A DNA stretch of 64,000 bases from assembly GCA_964017195.1 (NCBI GenBank), contig OZ024897.1, positions 8,259,951 to 8,323,950 on the forward strand. The letters are read 5' to 3'. This stretch comes from Siderastrea radians. Lineage: Eukaryota; Cnidaria; Anthozoa; Scleractinia; Rhizangiidae. The notes beneath the pieces were generated by a model. It ran no database searches, was not told the DNA's origin, and worked only from the letters and a program-made list of their open reading frames with translations. This document shows, in pieces, positions 1 through 11,852 of this stretch (position 1 is the stretch's first letter; each line of letters opens with the position of its first letter). The position numbers were made by a program, and so were the translations under genes.

Positions 1-406
1 TTTCTGTCTTTCTTTTGTCTTCTTTTGACATTCTTGCTGTCACCTTGCAACTTACTTTTGCCAGTTTTCATTGGCCATGTAAATTTAACTGGTCAGTCAA
101 TTAGCAACTGACGACCAGTGTCTTCGTTATAGCTGCTACGCAATTTCGATGATATTAACTTGAAGAATCAATGAATACTAATATCGAAAGAGCTAATTTA
201 AGTTAAAATGGAGATATAAATGCCTTCTTGTGGTATGAAATTTCTCCTCATGGTAATTCTTAATATAATAATCGGCATATAGCTAATCTGTGGGTGAAAT
301 CGTACTGAGTTTAGATGCGACCTTTCAAATAAAGCTGCACAATGTTTAGCTTTCCTTTGGTGATGCAGTTGGTTTTCAACTCTTTCGAAGTGGAAATTCG
401 GAGGTT
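1..406. other. Non-coding left edge, 3' flank of the TMEM45-like gene
   Basis: No gene is recognised here. The stretch is AT-rich with a pyrimidine-rich start and lies downstream of the minus-strand TMEM45-like gene, so it may hold its 3' UTR. I did not find a clear minus-strand polyadenylation signal that I would commit to. Confidence 0.4.
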
Positions 407-1303
407 TTACTCAACTTGTGTTGCATCTTCGTTTACCTTGATTATCAAGTTGTCAAGTTCCGTTGCGTCTCTCGTCAAGCTGCCGTTATCGAAAGAAATA
501 ACACAAGACCATCGCCTCAGTGTCACGAACACACTTGCTACCACAAGACTGGAAAGAAATGTCAAAAGCAGTCCCAAGATGTGCCATGAAAAAGCGATGG
601 CGACGAATGCTCGATTAGAAGGTATATCTTGCCAAGGGTGGGTCCCATACAAGACGTGTGCAACTTGGAAGAACCACGTGCCGAGAAGCACGACTAGGAT
701 TGTTCGTGTCACAAACAAAATGAAGCACTTACGTTGCCATCCCTCAAGAATGATAACAATGGCGATTGAAAATGCGACAACATAAATTAAAATGTGCAGT
801 TTTTGATCCAGTTCAGGACGCCCATCGATATGAAAGTAGAACAATTCGCCAACCACGAAGAACCCCAGTGATGATAAAACGTGTTCCGTGGCCGGAGGCA
901 AGAACAATATGGAATAGAAACGTAGAATTTCCACCGAGGCACTGATCAGGAACATGGCAAACATTGTAGCATGAGCAAAGTTATTCAAATGCGAAAAGTT
1001 GTTATGTTTGTCTTGGAGTCTCCACTCGGTTCTGGTTAGCTCTCCAAAAATTCCCACTGTAGTTGCTATCGCTTTTAAACACGGTTCAACGGGAACAGCT
1101 CTCAAATAAGGCAAGGGAATTTTCTGCCAAGTGGTGGACACGAAGTCAAATTCATATGCAAAGTTGTTTGCTTTTCGCGAGTTGTGATGTTTCAAAAACC
1201 TTGCTTGCGCTTTGGCGATCATTGCTAAGATGTGAACCCACCACCATAGGCCAAAAGCTATAAAGAAACTTCCTGGAAGGACGTGGCCCGCGAAAGATCC
1301 CAT
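407..1303 (-). CDS. TMEM45: TMEM45 family (DUF716) multi-pass membrane protein, intronless
   Basis: A 298-residue protein in one uninterrupted frame. The N-terminus MGSFAGHVLPGSFFIAFGLW matches the start of vertebrate TMEM45A/B, whose proteins are about 275 aa, so the length is right. Several hydrophobic segments follow (around residues 6-28, 110-130, 140-158, 168-190, 195-215 and 232-260). A short hydrophilic acidic tail of about 35 residues closes the protein, where family members also end in a soluble tail. TMEM45 proteins are integral membrane proteins of endomembranes whose biochemical role is poorly known. The ATG at 1303 is chosen because it begins the conserved family N-terminus. The absence of introns is notable beside the intron-rich neighbours; it could be an ancestral single-exon state or a retrocopy. 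The frame is intact, so it is probably functional. Paralogue assignment (45A or 45B) is not possible. Confidence 0.88.
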   Translation of the reverse strand: MGSFAGHVLPGSFFIAFGLWWWVHILAMIAKAQARFLKHHNSRKANNFAYEFDFVSTTWQKIPLPYLRAVPVEPCLKAIATTVGIFGELTRTEWRLQDKHNNFSHLNNFAHATMFAMFLISASVEILRFYSILFLPPATEHVLSSLGFFVVGELFYFHIDGRPELDQKLHILIYVVAFSIAIVIILEGWQRKCFILFVTRTILVVLLGTWFFQVAHVLYGTHPWQDIPSNRAFVAIAFSWHILGLLLTFLSSLVVASVFVTLRRWSCVISFDNGSLTRDATELDNLIIKVNEDATQVE

Positions 1304-2689
1304 TTTAAAGCGAAACTAATGACTTGCCTTGGCTAGGTCAGTATACCACAGATGCTGATGAGCTACGCAAAAAAACAATATCGCCTTAATACGCATTATG
1401 CCCGGGGCGAGGGGAGGACAATGACTAGTATCCCTTTCGTGAAAAAATCCTAAATTTTATTTTGTGAAATGTGGAAAAAAGTTGTTACGTTTTTGCTTTT
1501 CGTCCATGGAATTAATACTTAGAACAGCATAAATTGACCAAGGCTCAATACTTTGGAACGAGCGGGATAAAGGACGTTAAACAAAACAAAGTTTGTCTTA
1601 AGTTGTTTTCAAATGCAAATCAGGAAATAAATTGTTCCTGTTCTCTCCAGGAGAGTCGTTAAAGCGTGAAAAGCCCTTGAGAAGCAGGGTTTATGCTAGA
1701 AATGGTTTTTTAGGGCCCGTTGTTCCCAATTGTCAGATCTCAGGGAGACTGCTTTCACACGAGAGAGCCCAAGACATTTTAAAACTTAAATCATACACAG
1801 CTCCCGGTGAATGAGTGACGTAAAATTAGTATTATGATGAATAGAATGGTAGTGGGCCTACATTAAGTTTGTAGTTTAACAGCTGCAAAACAATTTCAAA
1901 TGATCATATTCGAAGGCAGTGTGCTAATCTCTTTTATAACATAACATGTACTAGGGTTTCCGTAGGGAAATTGTGTTTCACTTTGGATGCATATAATTGC
2001 AAAATTTATGCGCCAATGTATTTCAAACTTACGGTAATTCCGCGGCTTTCAAGAATAATACCAGCTTGGTTTTGGGTTTGGTGTAAGGAAAAACTGTTGG
2101 GCTTAGTTTGGTTCTGCCCTTCTCCTCCCGATCGATGTGACCTCTACTGATCCAATGTAACTGACCGAATTTCAATACGTTTGTTTGAAAAGTTGCTCTT
2201 TAATGTACAGGGATATCGTTGACATAAGGTATAAACCGGCGGACGTTTTATCTGTGAAACAGTTACTCACAACTGATTTCTTGTTCCGATTTAGTGGTTA
2301 AGTAGAATTTGGTGAAATTAGTTTGAGCTGCGGCCGTTTGTTTCCTTTTCCGTGAGACTTCGAGTTCCAAAAAAACCTCCTGGGTTTAGAGACATTTTGA
2401 ATGTTTTTGTGTGGGAGGTTCTTGGGAGTTTTAAGCTCAAGGAATAGGAGCTTGTGGTTACTCTTTATTTTCCGCTAAGAAGCTTGCTCTTTTCTGTAGG
2501 TGGTGATCACGTAACTGTTGATCACTGGCTTCCAGTCTCCCGACTCGTTTCGCTGCTGGTAACAAATGACATTGCAGTCTAAAACATGGCGAATCAAACC
2601 GCAGCACGGACAGCAAAGGTGATTACGGCTGTCGCCCCGCGTGCCTGACAGTAAATTTGGAAAATAACGAGCACGGAATCTAAGTCTGG
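1304..2689. other. Intergenic, upstream of TMEM45-like gene
   Basis: No coding region, RNA gene or clear repeat was recognised. It should include the promoter of the minus-strand TMEM45-like gene, but I see no convincing TATA box at a suitable distance. Confidence 0.4.
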
Positions 2690-2870
2690 CCCTCGGGGGG
2701 CACTCATCAGATGCTCGGGTAGGGAGGTGCAGCCCGGGTGTTTGAATCCTGACCCTGTTTAAGACAAAGATCTCTGATTTTGCTACCCTGTTTAAGACAG
2801 AATTCAGATTTTTTGTACCCTTTCTAAGACATTTAACCCAACATCATGCCCTCCTAACGGCTAGAATGGA
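2690..2870. repeat. Fragment of the G-tract-capped MITE family
   Basis: It begins with a G run (CTCGGGGGGCACTC) and contains about three degenerate units of the TACCCTGTTTAAGACA type. The same unit fills the better-preserved copy at 6659-6971. The copy is truncated and degenerate. Confidence 0.55.
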
Positions 2871-2946
2871 CTAGTCAGATCTAGAGACTGTTTCTTATTT
2901 CACTCTGCTATACATTGGCAAACTGGTAAAAAGTTCAGCTTTTTGT

Positions 2947-4202
2947 GAGGGTTTTGCAACCTCGTATCCAGGGTCCTCTCTCTTCCTCCCTCGAGAAAGT
3001 ACCCTGGTTTCGGCCTCCCCACCAGGGTGGACTCGCTTTTCTTCAAGAAGTGAAGGGAAAAGAGAATGCAAATCTTTTCAAACTGGCACGAAGACAGAGG
3101 AGTGGAAGTCATCAGCTCACTTTTTTTCAAAGACAGGGACGCTGAAAAAATCTACAGGCTACTATCTGCAGCGTTTCAGAAGCACAAATAATGCAGATTT
3201 CCCATCAACAAAATATTTTACGGTAGGCTCGATCTGTTTTGAATTTGCCGAAGGCGTTTGATAAGAAGCTGCTCGTATTGCCCGAACAAAATGTCACACA
3301 CTCATTTGTTTGCTATATATTTCATTTATTGGCCTAATAATGCAAGTAAAATTCTGATAATAAAAGCCCATGCTGCACTTGTGTATTTTTATCTACAAGC
3401 TTCAATGTAATGGTATAATCCTGCAGACGAGAGTACAACCTTCTTGTCAAAAAGGCTCTTAATAAATGTGATTTAGTTTAGCACATTTTTCATTTTGTCA
3501 TGTCACTGTTGTGTGGTGAAAAAAGTTAGGTTTTTTTTCGGTCAATCGGCGGTGTGAGAGCAATTTGGCCTACTCGACAGGAATAAAACAAATAACCTTC
3601 AAGTTCTTACAAGAACGGTGGTTTCAGTCGGTTGGCGCCGGCGTATTAACCTGATTTTACCATCGCGCCGTTTGTCTGTCTTGTGTACGGTTGCCGAAAA
3701 TTCTGCTGCTCCTTGGAGATGCCAAAAATAAATAAGTCCTTCCTAATCCTTGACACACCATTTCATTTCGAGCTCCGTAAAGCATAAAGCTGACGGCTCT
3801 CCTTGTTGTAAATTTGTTATGTTGACATGTTGTGACTCGTACCGGCTTCCGTTGACTATGGCGATGGTTAGCGCCAGTGTTTTGAAATTCAGAGACTTGT
3901 AAACGTGTTTTTCTACGTCGAAAATAACATGGACCACTTCGATGTCGAACGTTCGTATGTAATGAAGAAATACTTGTCTATAAAAGGAGTTCTTATCACC
4001 ACAAATATTCCTGAAAAAGCTTACAACACCTCCGGTACTTTCCACCATTCAGACACTTGTGACAATCTTACACTTTGCTACCCCTCCCCTGTAGCACATT
4101 CTTGTCAGCACCCAGATTTTGGGTGCCACGTGACCAGCCGAAACTAGGGTACTTTCTCGAGAGACGAAGAGAGAGGACCCTGGGAAAGAGGTTGAGGGTT
4201 TT
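2947..4202. mobile_element. Inverted-repeat-flanked element of about 1.26 kb
   Basis: A segment at 2947-3012 containing CCAGGGTCCTCTCTCTTC and CTCGAGAAAGTACCCT recurs in inverted orientation at 4140-4202. Together they delimit an element with inverted ends. A related end (CAACCTCGTTCCCAGGG) appears alone near 17608, as expected for a dispersed family. A 101-codon minus-strand frame (3743-4048) lies inside, with no recognised domain. No transposase was recognised, so it is either non-autonomous or two facing solo copies. Confidence 0.5.
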
Positions 4203-4229
4203 GTAAATTAACGATTACATCGGTTTCGT

Positions 4230-4350
4230 GCAATGAAACCCTGTTTTAAGACAAAAATTGATGAAATCGATACCCCATTCAAGACAAAACCCTCTGAAAA
4301 CCATACCCTATTGGACCGCACGTCCCCGTTAAGGCCATATAAGGGAGTAC
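4230..4350. repeat. Fragment of the G-tract-capped MITE family
   Basis: It contains three degenerate ACCCTGTTTTAAGACA-like units and the family's end sequence (GGCCATATAAGGGAGTACCCC). It abuts the inverted-repeat element on its left. Confidence 0.5.
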
Positions 4351-4784
4351 CCCTCTTCCCTTAAGTAGTGGAGTCACACGCCTCCGTAAAGGTCACGCGA
4401 CGCGGTCACACGATGCTTGTTCATATGGCTTGGTTAAACGTGAGTTTAACAACACGTGCGTTCAACGCGTGCGTTTTTCATGACAAGGGTTCCAAAGTTC
4501 CCATGGGGAAAACTTTCAGAGCAGTACTTCAGGGGTGAACTGTTCGTACAAAAGGAAGTTTGGGCGCTCAAATAATTTCCGTTGAGCTTTGTTTATTGAG
4601 TGAACTGAAGCGTACACTTGAGATGCCCTGGAGAGTGGAGTATAACTGAGAAAGTGGCCTGTAACCCCGGGACAACTTTGTCTCGGCTAATAGGATAACC
4701 CTGAGACTCACGGGGTTACCCTACCCCTTGTAAACAGGCCCTAAGAGAGGTATCCCGTTTTCCAGTTTTGGGCACGTGCCCCAC

Positions 4785-5350
4785 ACTTCCAAAACGTGAC
4801 TTTGGTGAAGTACCGGGACCGGTTCCCATCACCTCGCTTGTATTCGCAATCTTCATTTAACTCCGAAAATCGTGTTTTCATCGATGTAAGGCTGTTCCCA
4901 GAAGTAGAATATAATATTGTGACTTAAAATGGTTAGTACTTTTGCCTACTGCTAAAAGGAAAGAAATGTTGGCAGGCCCATGGAGGTCCAGCGAAACCGC
5001 GCGTTCGTGCAAGTGCGCACATGTTTGATCCACTTATAAAAAGACTTGTCTAGTCACGCACTTAGACGTAATAATGATATTCATTGTTCCGTCATATTAG
5101 GAAGCTAGTATTACGATTCTTGCTTGGCAAACGATGAAGGAGCTAGCGAGTTCTGCGAAGAAAGATCGGACTTACGATGTTGATGGTTACATAAAGAGAG
5201 CAGGCTGTTTATGCTTTAAAACAGACAGCGAAAAAGAGGTTTGAGGCTATGTTTTCCAGTTGCAGGGTATCATAAACTTACAAAGTACTCACGGAGATCG
5301 ACCACTGTCGGTATCGAACGCTATTACGTAACGCAATTTCTGTGTATGCT
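4785..5350 (+). repeat. Diverged copy (A) of the Nudix exon-1 segment
   Basis: This stretch matches the segments around 7918-8440 and 12560-13065, from the AAAACGTGACTT motif upstream of the exon to about 100 bases past it. The match is much weaker than that between the two later copies, so copy A is an older duplicate. Similarity is best in the coding exon, which is what retained function would give. Confidence 0.65.
5134..5238 (+). CDS. NUDT3: DIPP/Nudix hydrolase, candidate first exon, copy A
   Basis: Thirty-five codons from ATG 5134 to a GT donor at 5239. The peptide reads MKELASSAKKDRTYDVDGY and continues IKRAGCLCFKTDSEKE. This matches the N-terminus of animal diphosphoinositol-polyphosphate phosphohydrolases, which carry a TRTYDxDGYxxRAxCLCF motif. 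The exon ends in phase 0 after Glu-35, exactly where exon 2 (14726) continues with VLLV. Its donor, gtttga, is weak. Compared with copies B and C it differs at Leu-4, Asp-11, Val-16 and Lys-21, yet it keeps the frame, and Lys-21 is closer to the vertebrate sequence. It may be the ancestral first exon, an alternative first exon with its own promoter about 9.5 kb from exon 2, or a relic. Confidence 0.6.
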
Positions 5351-6658
5351 ATGCTAAAAAGACACATCGAAAGCTTTCAACCAAAAACTAAATTCTTTGC
5401 CAAAATGAAAGGAGATGACGTCCTTGCTCAGAGTAAAGTGGTAACGTAGTATGTGATTCATATAATAACATATGAACGAATAAACAAACGAGTAACATAC
5501 GCAACAACAACGACAACATTACATTAACGCTGAAATTCCTAGCTTGATAGCAAAATTAAGAAAGGACTAAGACTCGGACAGCATTCAGTGAAAGTTTCAC
5601 CGCGCTCAAACGAGATAAATAAGAAAAGTACTTCAAAGGTAAGGGAATTATTTTCACTGTTTAAAGTTTGATACTGCACCAGTATCCTGTTGACTTACTA
5701 AAAATGTTTCGAACTTCACTAAAAAAGTGCTAAGTGTTTGAAAACGGGAAACGGACTTGTCGGTGCCATTTCTAAGAGTAAGCCGGAGTAATTTTGTTCG
5801 GATGCGGAACATTTAAATAGCAAAGAAACTCGTTTATTTGAGAGAAATGAAAATATATTTACACTCACCCACTAATTTATATATCCCGTGCTCATGCTTC
5901 GACTGCATCGTGAACAAATCTTACGAATTAAACGAAAAAACTGCGTCAGACGTTTGACCGCGGTGGAAGTGAAGATTAACGTATTTTGTCAGGGTTGTAT
6001 AGGCGGTTGTTATATCCCTGGGGTCATATCTGAATAGTTTAAACATTATGGTAAAACGCCCATTGAAATCAAAAGTGTTCTTGGCACAAAATTACGAGGA
6101 AAATTATACTGGTTTTAAAAGAAAGGTAACAAAATACTTCGGAATTCATTTTCTTCACATTGGAGGGAAAAGTTAATTGGTTGAACGCTATAACATGATG
6201 AATGAAATATGAAGTATGAGCGACTAGAAGTGCCCTCGACAAGGACTCAAAGTTGATCATTGACCGTAGTACGTCAGAAATAGCGCCTTAAACATATTCA
6301 TGAAACTACTGTTTATTGAACAAAGGTGTTCCAAGAAGATGCTATTGAAAAGAGGAAAAGACGAATGGTTACAATTCATTAAATAATGGAACTCATCACG
6401 GATAACGGGTTTTGCAGATCGGAGGGGCAAAGTCTCTCATCTCTGGATACTAGCTTCTTGTAACGTCCAGTTTCAGTGGGTAGTGTTGACGATCGGATTT
6501 TCCACCAAGTTTGTTGGGCTGCGCTCGCTTAGTACCAAGACTCTGTGGAAGATAATCTTCTTTATTGCTTCTTTAAGCTTCTCCAACTTCTCTACTTGTC
6601 TAACCAACTACTAGCTAAACGAAGTTTCTTTTATGCTGTGCTGTAAAGTGACATTTTT
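5351..6658. other. Non-coding, Nudix gene 5' region or first intron
   Basis: Part of the left end still resembles sequence downstream of copies B and C (for example an ACGAGTAACATAC motif near 5488). Otherwise no gene, RNA or defined repeat was recognised. Confidence 0.4.
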
Positions 6659-6971
6659 GCTCGGGAGGGGTACTCCATTCATATTTGGGTATATGTGAGC
6701 CGCTGATGGTTTGAAACCCTGACCCTGTTTAGGACAAAAAAATCCTAAACTACATACCCCGTTTAGGGCAACAAGCACAATTTTATTACCCTGTTTAGGA
6801 CATGCAACACCCTGTATACAATTAGGACAGACTTCCGCGAAATTATATACCCTGTTTAGGACAGACTCGAATGAAATCACATACCCTGTTTAGGACAGAG
6901 AGGCCAAAACCATACCCTGTCCAGCGGCACATCCCCGTATAGGCCATATAAGGGAGTAACCCCCCCCGGGC
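6659..6971. mobile_element. G-tract-capped MITE with internal TACCCTGTTTAGGACA array
   Basis: The ends are inverted copies: CTCGGGAGGGGTACTCC on the left, and AAGGGAGTAACCCCCCCCGGG on the right, read on the opposite strand. Between them are five to seven imperfect units of TACCCTGTTTAGGACA spaced by short variable stretches. No coding capacity. Related copies lie at 2690-2870, 4230-4350 and 22779-23222. Confidence 0.7.
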
Positions 6972-8261
6972 ATTTTTGCGACCCTAACTTAAGGAAGACC
7001 AGACGGTGCCAGAAGAAGATAAAGTAGAAAGAATTCAAAAGAAGAACAGCTGAGACAAAAAACCATTTGGTGAAGGGAAATCGGAATAAGTTCGGCCATT
7101 CCAGTACGAGAAAACGTAAGTGTTTGGGAAGAAATTGTCCTTGAACTCAATGTTCAAGGAGGACTTGGCAAAGCTTACAGGAAATCGCAAACCTGTCTAC
7201 AGCACGCCCTTAGTTACGTAGACAAACAGGAAGACTCTTAGGAGGAAAGCCATTGCACTTAGATCATTTCAAGTCTAGGAAAAACAACTAAATCAATACC
7301 CTAAAATTAGCTTCACAACAGTAGCAAGTGACAGGAATCCGCATTCGTAACAGTAACTTCGTTTTTTATTTCACTATAAATAAAAGACTTGGTTTACATG
7401 TACTCCCACTACTAAGTACAGCTTAGGAATAAATTTCCCCTTTTTTTTTTTAGATTTTGCAACCAATATACCTGAAATTGCTTTAAAAGAATTTTGTTGA
7501 ACATCCTTACCAAATAAGAAATTTTGTTACTCTCAAGAATCATTTTAGTTATTTATTTATTTAACTATTATTGTTATGATGATGATCATGAGATGATGAT
7601 GATGATGATATTTGGAATTTGAAAACAAAAAACTATGGGAAGGAGAAACGAATCTGTCTTTCTCCGATTTCTCGTGCTTTTTACTGCATTTTCTCGTCAG
7701 GTACTGCGTACAAAATAGGGTCATCTTTAATGCCGCATTTTGCCCTTAAAATATCGTCGTTTTCATGACTGGGAATTGGAGAGTGACCTAACTTAAACTA
7801 TGTTTTTTGAGTGAAGTGTTTGTGCCGTTCTTTGTTTTAGTATTCTGGGTTTAAGTATTCCGTGATGATCCTGTTTGTACATGCAAGCATTTAATAGGAA
7901 TTAACGAAGTCCACTCCCCCAAAACGTGACTTCCGTGAATCCATCGAAATCTGTTCCTTTATACGGACTCCCTGGTACTCGCAAACTTCATTCAATCACA
8001 AAACCGTGTATTAGCAGTTGAAAATGGATGTGTTTAAAATATATTTATGACGGAAAATGGTTAAATTTTTTTGCCACCTATACAAATGTTTGCAGGTCTC
8101 ATGTCACTTGGCAAAAGCATGAGTGCAGGTGCGTGCGTTCATGTACGCGCCACGTAATCTCGCACTCAAACAGATTTCATTCAGTCACGTAGTCACTTAT
8201 AACAAATATCGTTGTCCGTCATGTGAAACTAAAAGCATTACTGGATCCTCGCTTGGCCACG

Positions 8262-8366
8262 ATGAAGGAACGAGCGAGTTCTGCGAAGAAAGGTCGGACT
8301 TATGATGCCGATGGATATACACAGAGAGCAGGTTGTTTATGTTTTAAAACAGACAGCGAAAAGGAG
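8262..8366 (+). CDS. NUDT3: DIPP/Nudix hydrolase, candidate first exon, copy B
   Basis: Thirty-five codons from ATG 8262 to a GT donor at 8367 (gtttgt). The peptide starts MKERASSAKKGRTYDADGY and ends TQRAGCLCFKTDSEKE, the N-terminal strand that precedes the catalytic region of DIPP enzymes. The phase-0 end joins exon 2 to read SEKE-VLLVTSNRFPDKW, as in the family. The ATG is preferred over an in-frame upstream GTG because the conserved region starts just after it. The flanking 2 kb is duplicated around copy C, so the promoter was probably duplicated as well. It differs from copy C at two residues (Thr-20 and Leu-27 here). Confidence 0.75.
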
Positions 8367-9430
8367 GTTTGTGCCTATATTTTAATTTCAAAGAATCACG
8401 GCCGGAGTGTCGATCCGATGTTACGTAACGTAATTTCTCAGCTCGTCGTGTCTGTTACACCTGGAAGCTTTTTCAGCTAATAACTGACTAATTTTTCCAA
8501 GCTCAAACGAGCTTGCACCTCCTTACTCAGGGTAACGAACGTGTAACGAGGTTTTTAATTTAACGATCAGCGAACAACCTACACGAGTAAACATACATGT
8601 GGACAACATGTCGATAATACTGAAGTTTCTTGAGAACTAAAATCAAGGAACGTTGAAGGCAGTATAACTCTAACAACATCCAGTAAAGATTTAACGTGTT
8701 CCCTTGGGTCTGTCCATTGAAGAGCATAACGACAGATAGAGAGAGACGGGTCTCGATCTCTTATTATTAAACAAACAACAGTATTAGAAAAAGGCTAGAG
8801 TTAATCTGGACCACAGCATCAACTTCAAATTGAACGTTCTCTTTTTGCGATAATGCTAAACCGAAATGTTTTGAGCGGTTAATTCAAATCGATTCGAAAA
8901 TAGGAACGCTCAGAACTTTTAAAAGCATTGCATGTTCAAGTTCACAGAAATTAACTCGATTCACGCGATCTGTGCACCTCGCGTGAGTTTGTGATCACGC
9001 GGAAAGAATTAAAATGCTACTGCTAAGAACATCCCTGTGAAAACTATGTGCATTTTTAGGGAGGAAAATTCTACCCTGTGAGCAAAAATTGTGGAATTGC
9101 AAGGCACTTTGAGACTGGAAAAAGTCGTCTTAAACAGCCTGTGAAAACAGCTCTTCTTATGTTATAATATAACACATGAAATCAACATGATACAATATTT
9201 AACATGAAGGTATCATTATACTGTATCGTGTTAAATTAAAAGGATCAATAGGGTGGTTACTAAAATGACTGATGTCATAATGGATAGTAAGTAATGCAAT
9301 AACAGGAAAACAAGTGACGGAAAAAAAATTCAAAGGATGTAATAAACCTAACCCTATGCAATAATGGGAAAACAAGGGTTAGGGTCAGGTTCAGGGTCCC
9401 CCTAAGGTCAGGGTCCCCTTAACTCCTGCA

Positions 9431-9874
<444 letters not shown>

Positions 9875-10025
9875 TGATTTTTCCTGTTACTCATTTTCTT
9901 TTTGTTCTTTCTTTAGATCTTTTTGTTTCTCATTTTCTGAGTTTTTACCCTTGATACATTCATTGTTATTTTATATTTACTTATTCTTTATCATTTATTC
10001 ATCCATTTGTTTATTGATATAATAG

Positions 10026-11326
10026 CACAGGTAGCCCAAGCTCGCTATTTTAGGCCTTCAAACACAGTAATCCAACTCTCTTGTCGACGATTATAAGAGT
10101 TTGTATGGGAAATCTTACTTTCACTTCTAAAACCGAAATAAAATTGCCTACAAAACTCACCGTTCTCGTTTTCCGGTAGTTTCCTAGTATATCCCCCCCA
10201 CCCCTTTAATTAAGGGTAATTTGGGGCCTTTCCGAGCGGGTCAACTTATCAGCCCCAGCACGTACACGAATACATGTATAAGAGTTTGTATGGAAAATAT
10301 AACGCGGGCTAAAAATGTGCTTAATTTAAAATAAAGTTGTCTTTTTAACTCACCTCTGGCTCATTCATGCGTTTCTCAGTGTTTTTACAGCGGTATAGGC
10401 CTCGAAGGATCAATAAAACACCTCTCTGAGCGAGACGCTTTTCCACCCTGAGAAACGCAGAGAGAAGCGAAGCAAAGGTTGGAAGCCGTCTCCTGACCGT
10501 TGACGGTTTCGGGGACGATAAATCCCGTTGAAAGTGCATCACGGGGAAAATTCCACCAGCGACAGATTTGCAGATAAACAACGTTTGTCGGTTGGTAGAA
10601 TTTCACTGTGCCTGCCCCGCTTTGGTTTGAATTTGCCACTTGACGGTTGGAGTCCGTTGCAGGGCAGCCCGGTCCGTGCGTAGTCATGCCGTAGAACTGC
10701 TTAGTAAATTGGCCATTTACGTCTCTCAAAATAGGAATTCGGCAATGCAAACGACGTAGAAAGGTCGTTGTTTATCTACAAATCTGTCGCTGGTGGAATT
10801 TTCCCCGTGGTGCACTTTCAACGGGATTTATCGTCCCCGAAACCGTCAACGGTCAGGAGACGGCTTCCAACCTTCGCTTCGCTTCTCTCTACGCTTCTCA
10901 GGGTGGAAAAGCGTCTCGCTCAGAGAGGTGTTTTATTGATCCTTCGAGGCCTAAACCGCTGTAAAAACACTGAGAAACGCATGAATGAGCCAGAGGTGAG
11001 TTAAAAGGACAACTTTATTTTAAATTAAGCACATTTTTAGCCCGCGTTATGTTTTCCATACAAACTCTTATATTCGTGTACGTGCTGGGGCTGATAAGTT
11101 GACCCGCTCGGAAAGGCCCCAAATTACCCTTAATTAAAGGGGGGGGGGGAGGGGTGGGGGATATACTAGGAAACTACAAGAAAACGAGAACGGTGAGTTT
11201 TGTAGGCAATTTTATTTCGGTTTTAGAAGTGAAAGTAAGATTTCCCATACAAACTCTTATAATCGTCGACAAGAGAGTTGGATTACTGTGTTTGAAGGCG
11301 TAAAATAGTGAGCTTGGGCTACCTGT
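10026..11326. mobile_element. Foldback DNA element with 560-bp inverted arms
   Basis: The left arm 10026-10583 and right arm 10766-11326 are near-identical inverted copies around a 182-bp spacer. The arms begin CACAGGTAGCCCAAGCTC and end in the complement. Both arms contain the same short reading frame in mirrored orientation (10345-10581 minus, 10768-11004 plus), as expected from the palindrome. No transposase was recognised. It sits in tandem unit 1 at a site where unit 2 has no insert. Long arms suggest a foldback or Mutator-like non-autonomous element; a clear target-site duplication was not found. Confidence 0.85.
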
Positions 11327-11852
11327 GATAATAGCTGTTCACTTTCTGCTTTTATTCTACACTTTATTTGCACTTTATTTTATTTTGTTTTGGGTTTTCA
11401 TTACAAATAAATAGGCTACACTAGCCCACAAATAGTAATCGCCAATCTATGCTGAATTGTCCTGTTAATTATTTTTTCATTACTGACTTGCCTAGCTTGC
11501 TGTGTTACTTGTGTCAGCAACACCCAATCAATAGTTTCATAAGGGTTCAAAAATTTGATGGAGGCCACAGTATTGTGGCCAGTATTGTGAAATCCAAAAT
11601 GTACACTGCCTCCCATTTTCAAAGTTTATCAGGGTGTAAAATATTGATAATGCATGCCAATGTTGTATTCATTTAGTGCCCATGATTTATGAAAGTTTAG
11701 ATTAATTGCCATAATGAGGGCCAATTAGACCACTTTCATGAAACTTTTTCTTTGAAAAATTGTAAAACAAAGTACAGGGTTGGACATTGGCGAGTGTAGA
11801 AATTGTCGGGCGAGTACAAATCACGGATCACTCGCCCGGTTTGGCGAGTACG

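Noticed and set aside
3743..4048. 101-codon minus-strand frame
   Set aside because: No recognisable domain, lies within a repeat with inverted ends, and overlaps an 80-codon frame on the other strand. Not called as a gene.
6720..6960. Regularly spaced TACCCTGTTTAGGACA repeats, CRISPR-like at first glance
   Set aside because: Units are imperfect, spacers short and uneven, the setting is an animal MITE with inverted G-rich ends, and no cas genes exist.
9375..9415. GGGTTAGGGTCAGGTTCAGGG, telomere-like sequence
   Set aside because: Only one or two imperfect TTAGGG-like units, repeated as part of the duplicated segment near 14045. Not an interstitial telomere array.
10345..11004. Mirrored frames of about 78 codons in the foldback arms
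   Set aside because: They exist twice because the arms are inverted copies. No recognised domain and no sign of independent coding constraint.
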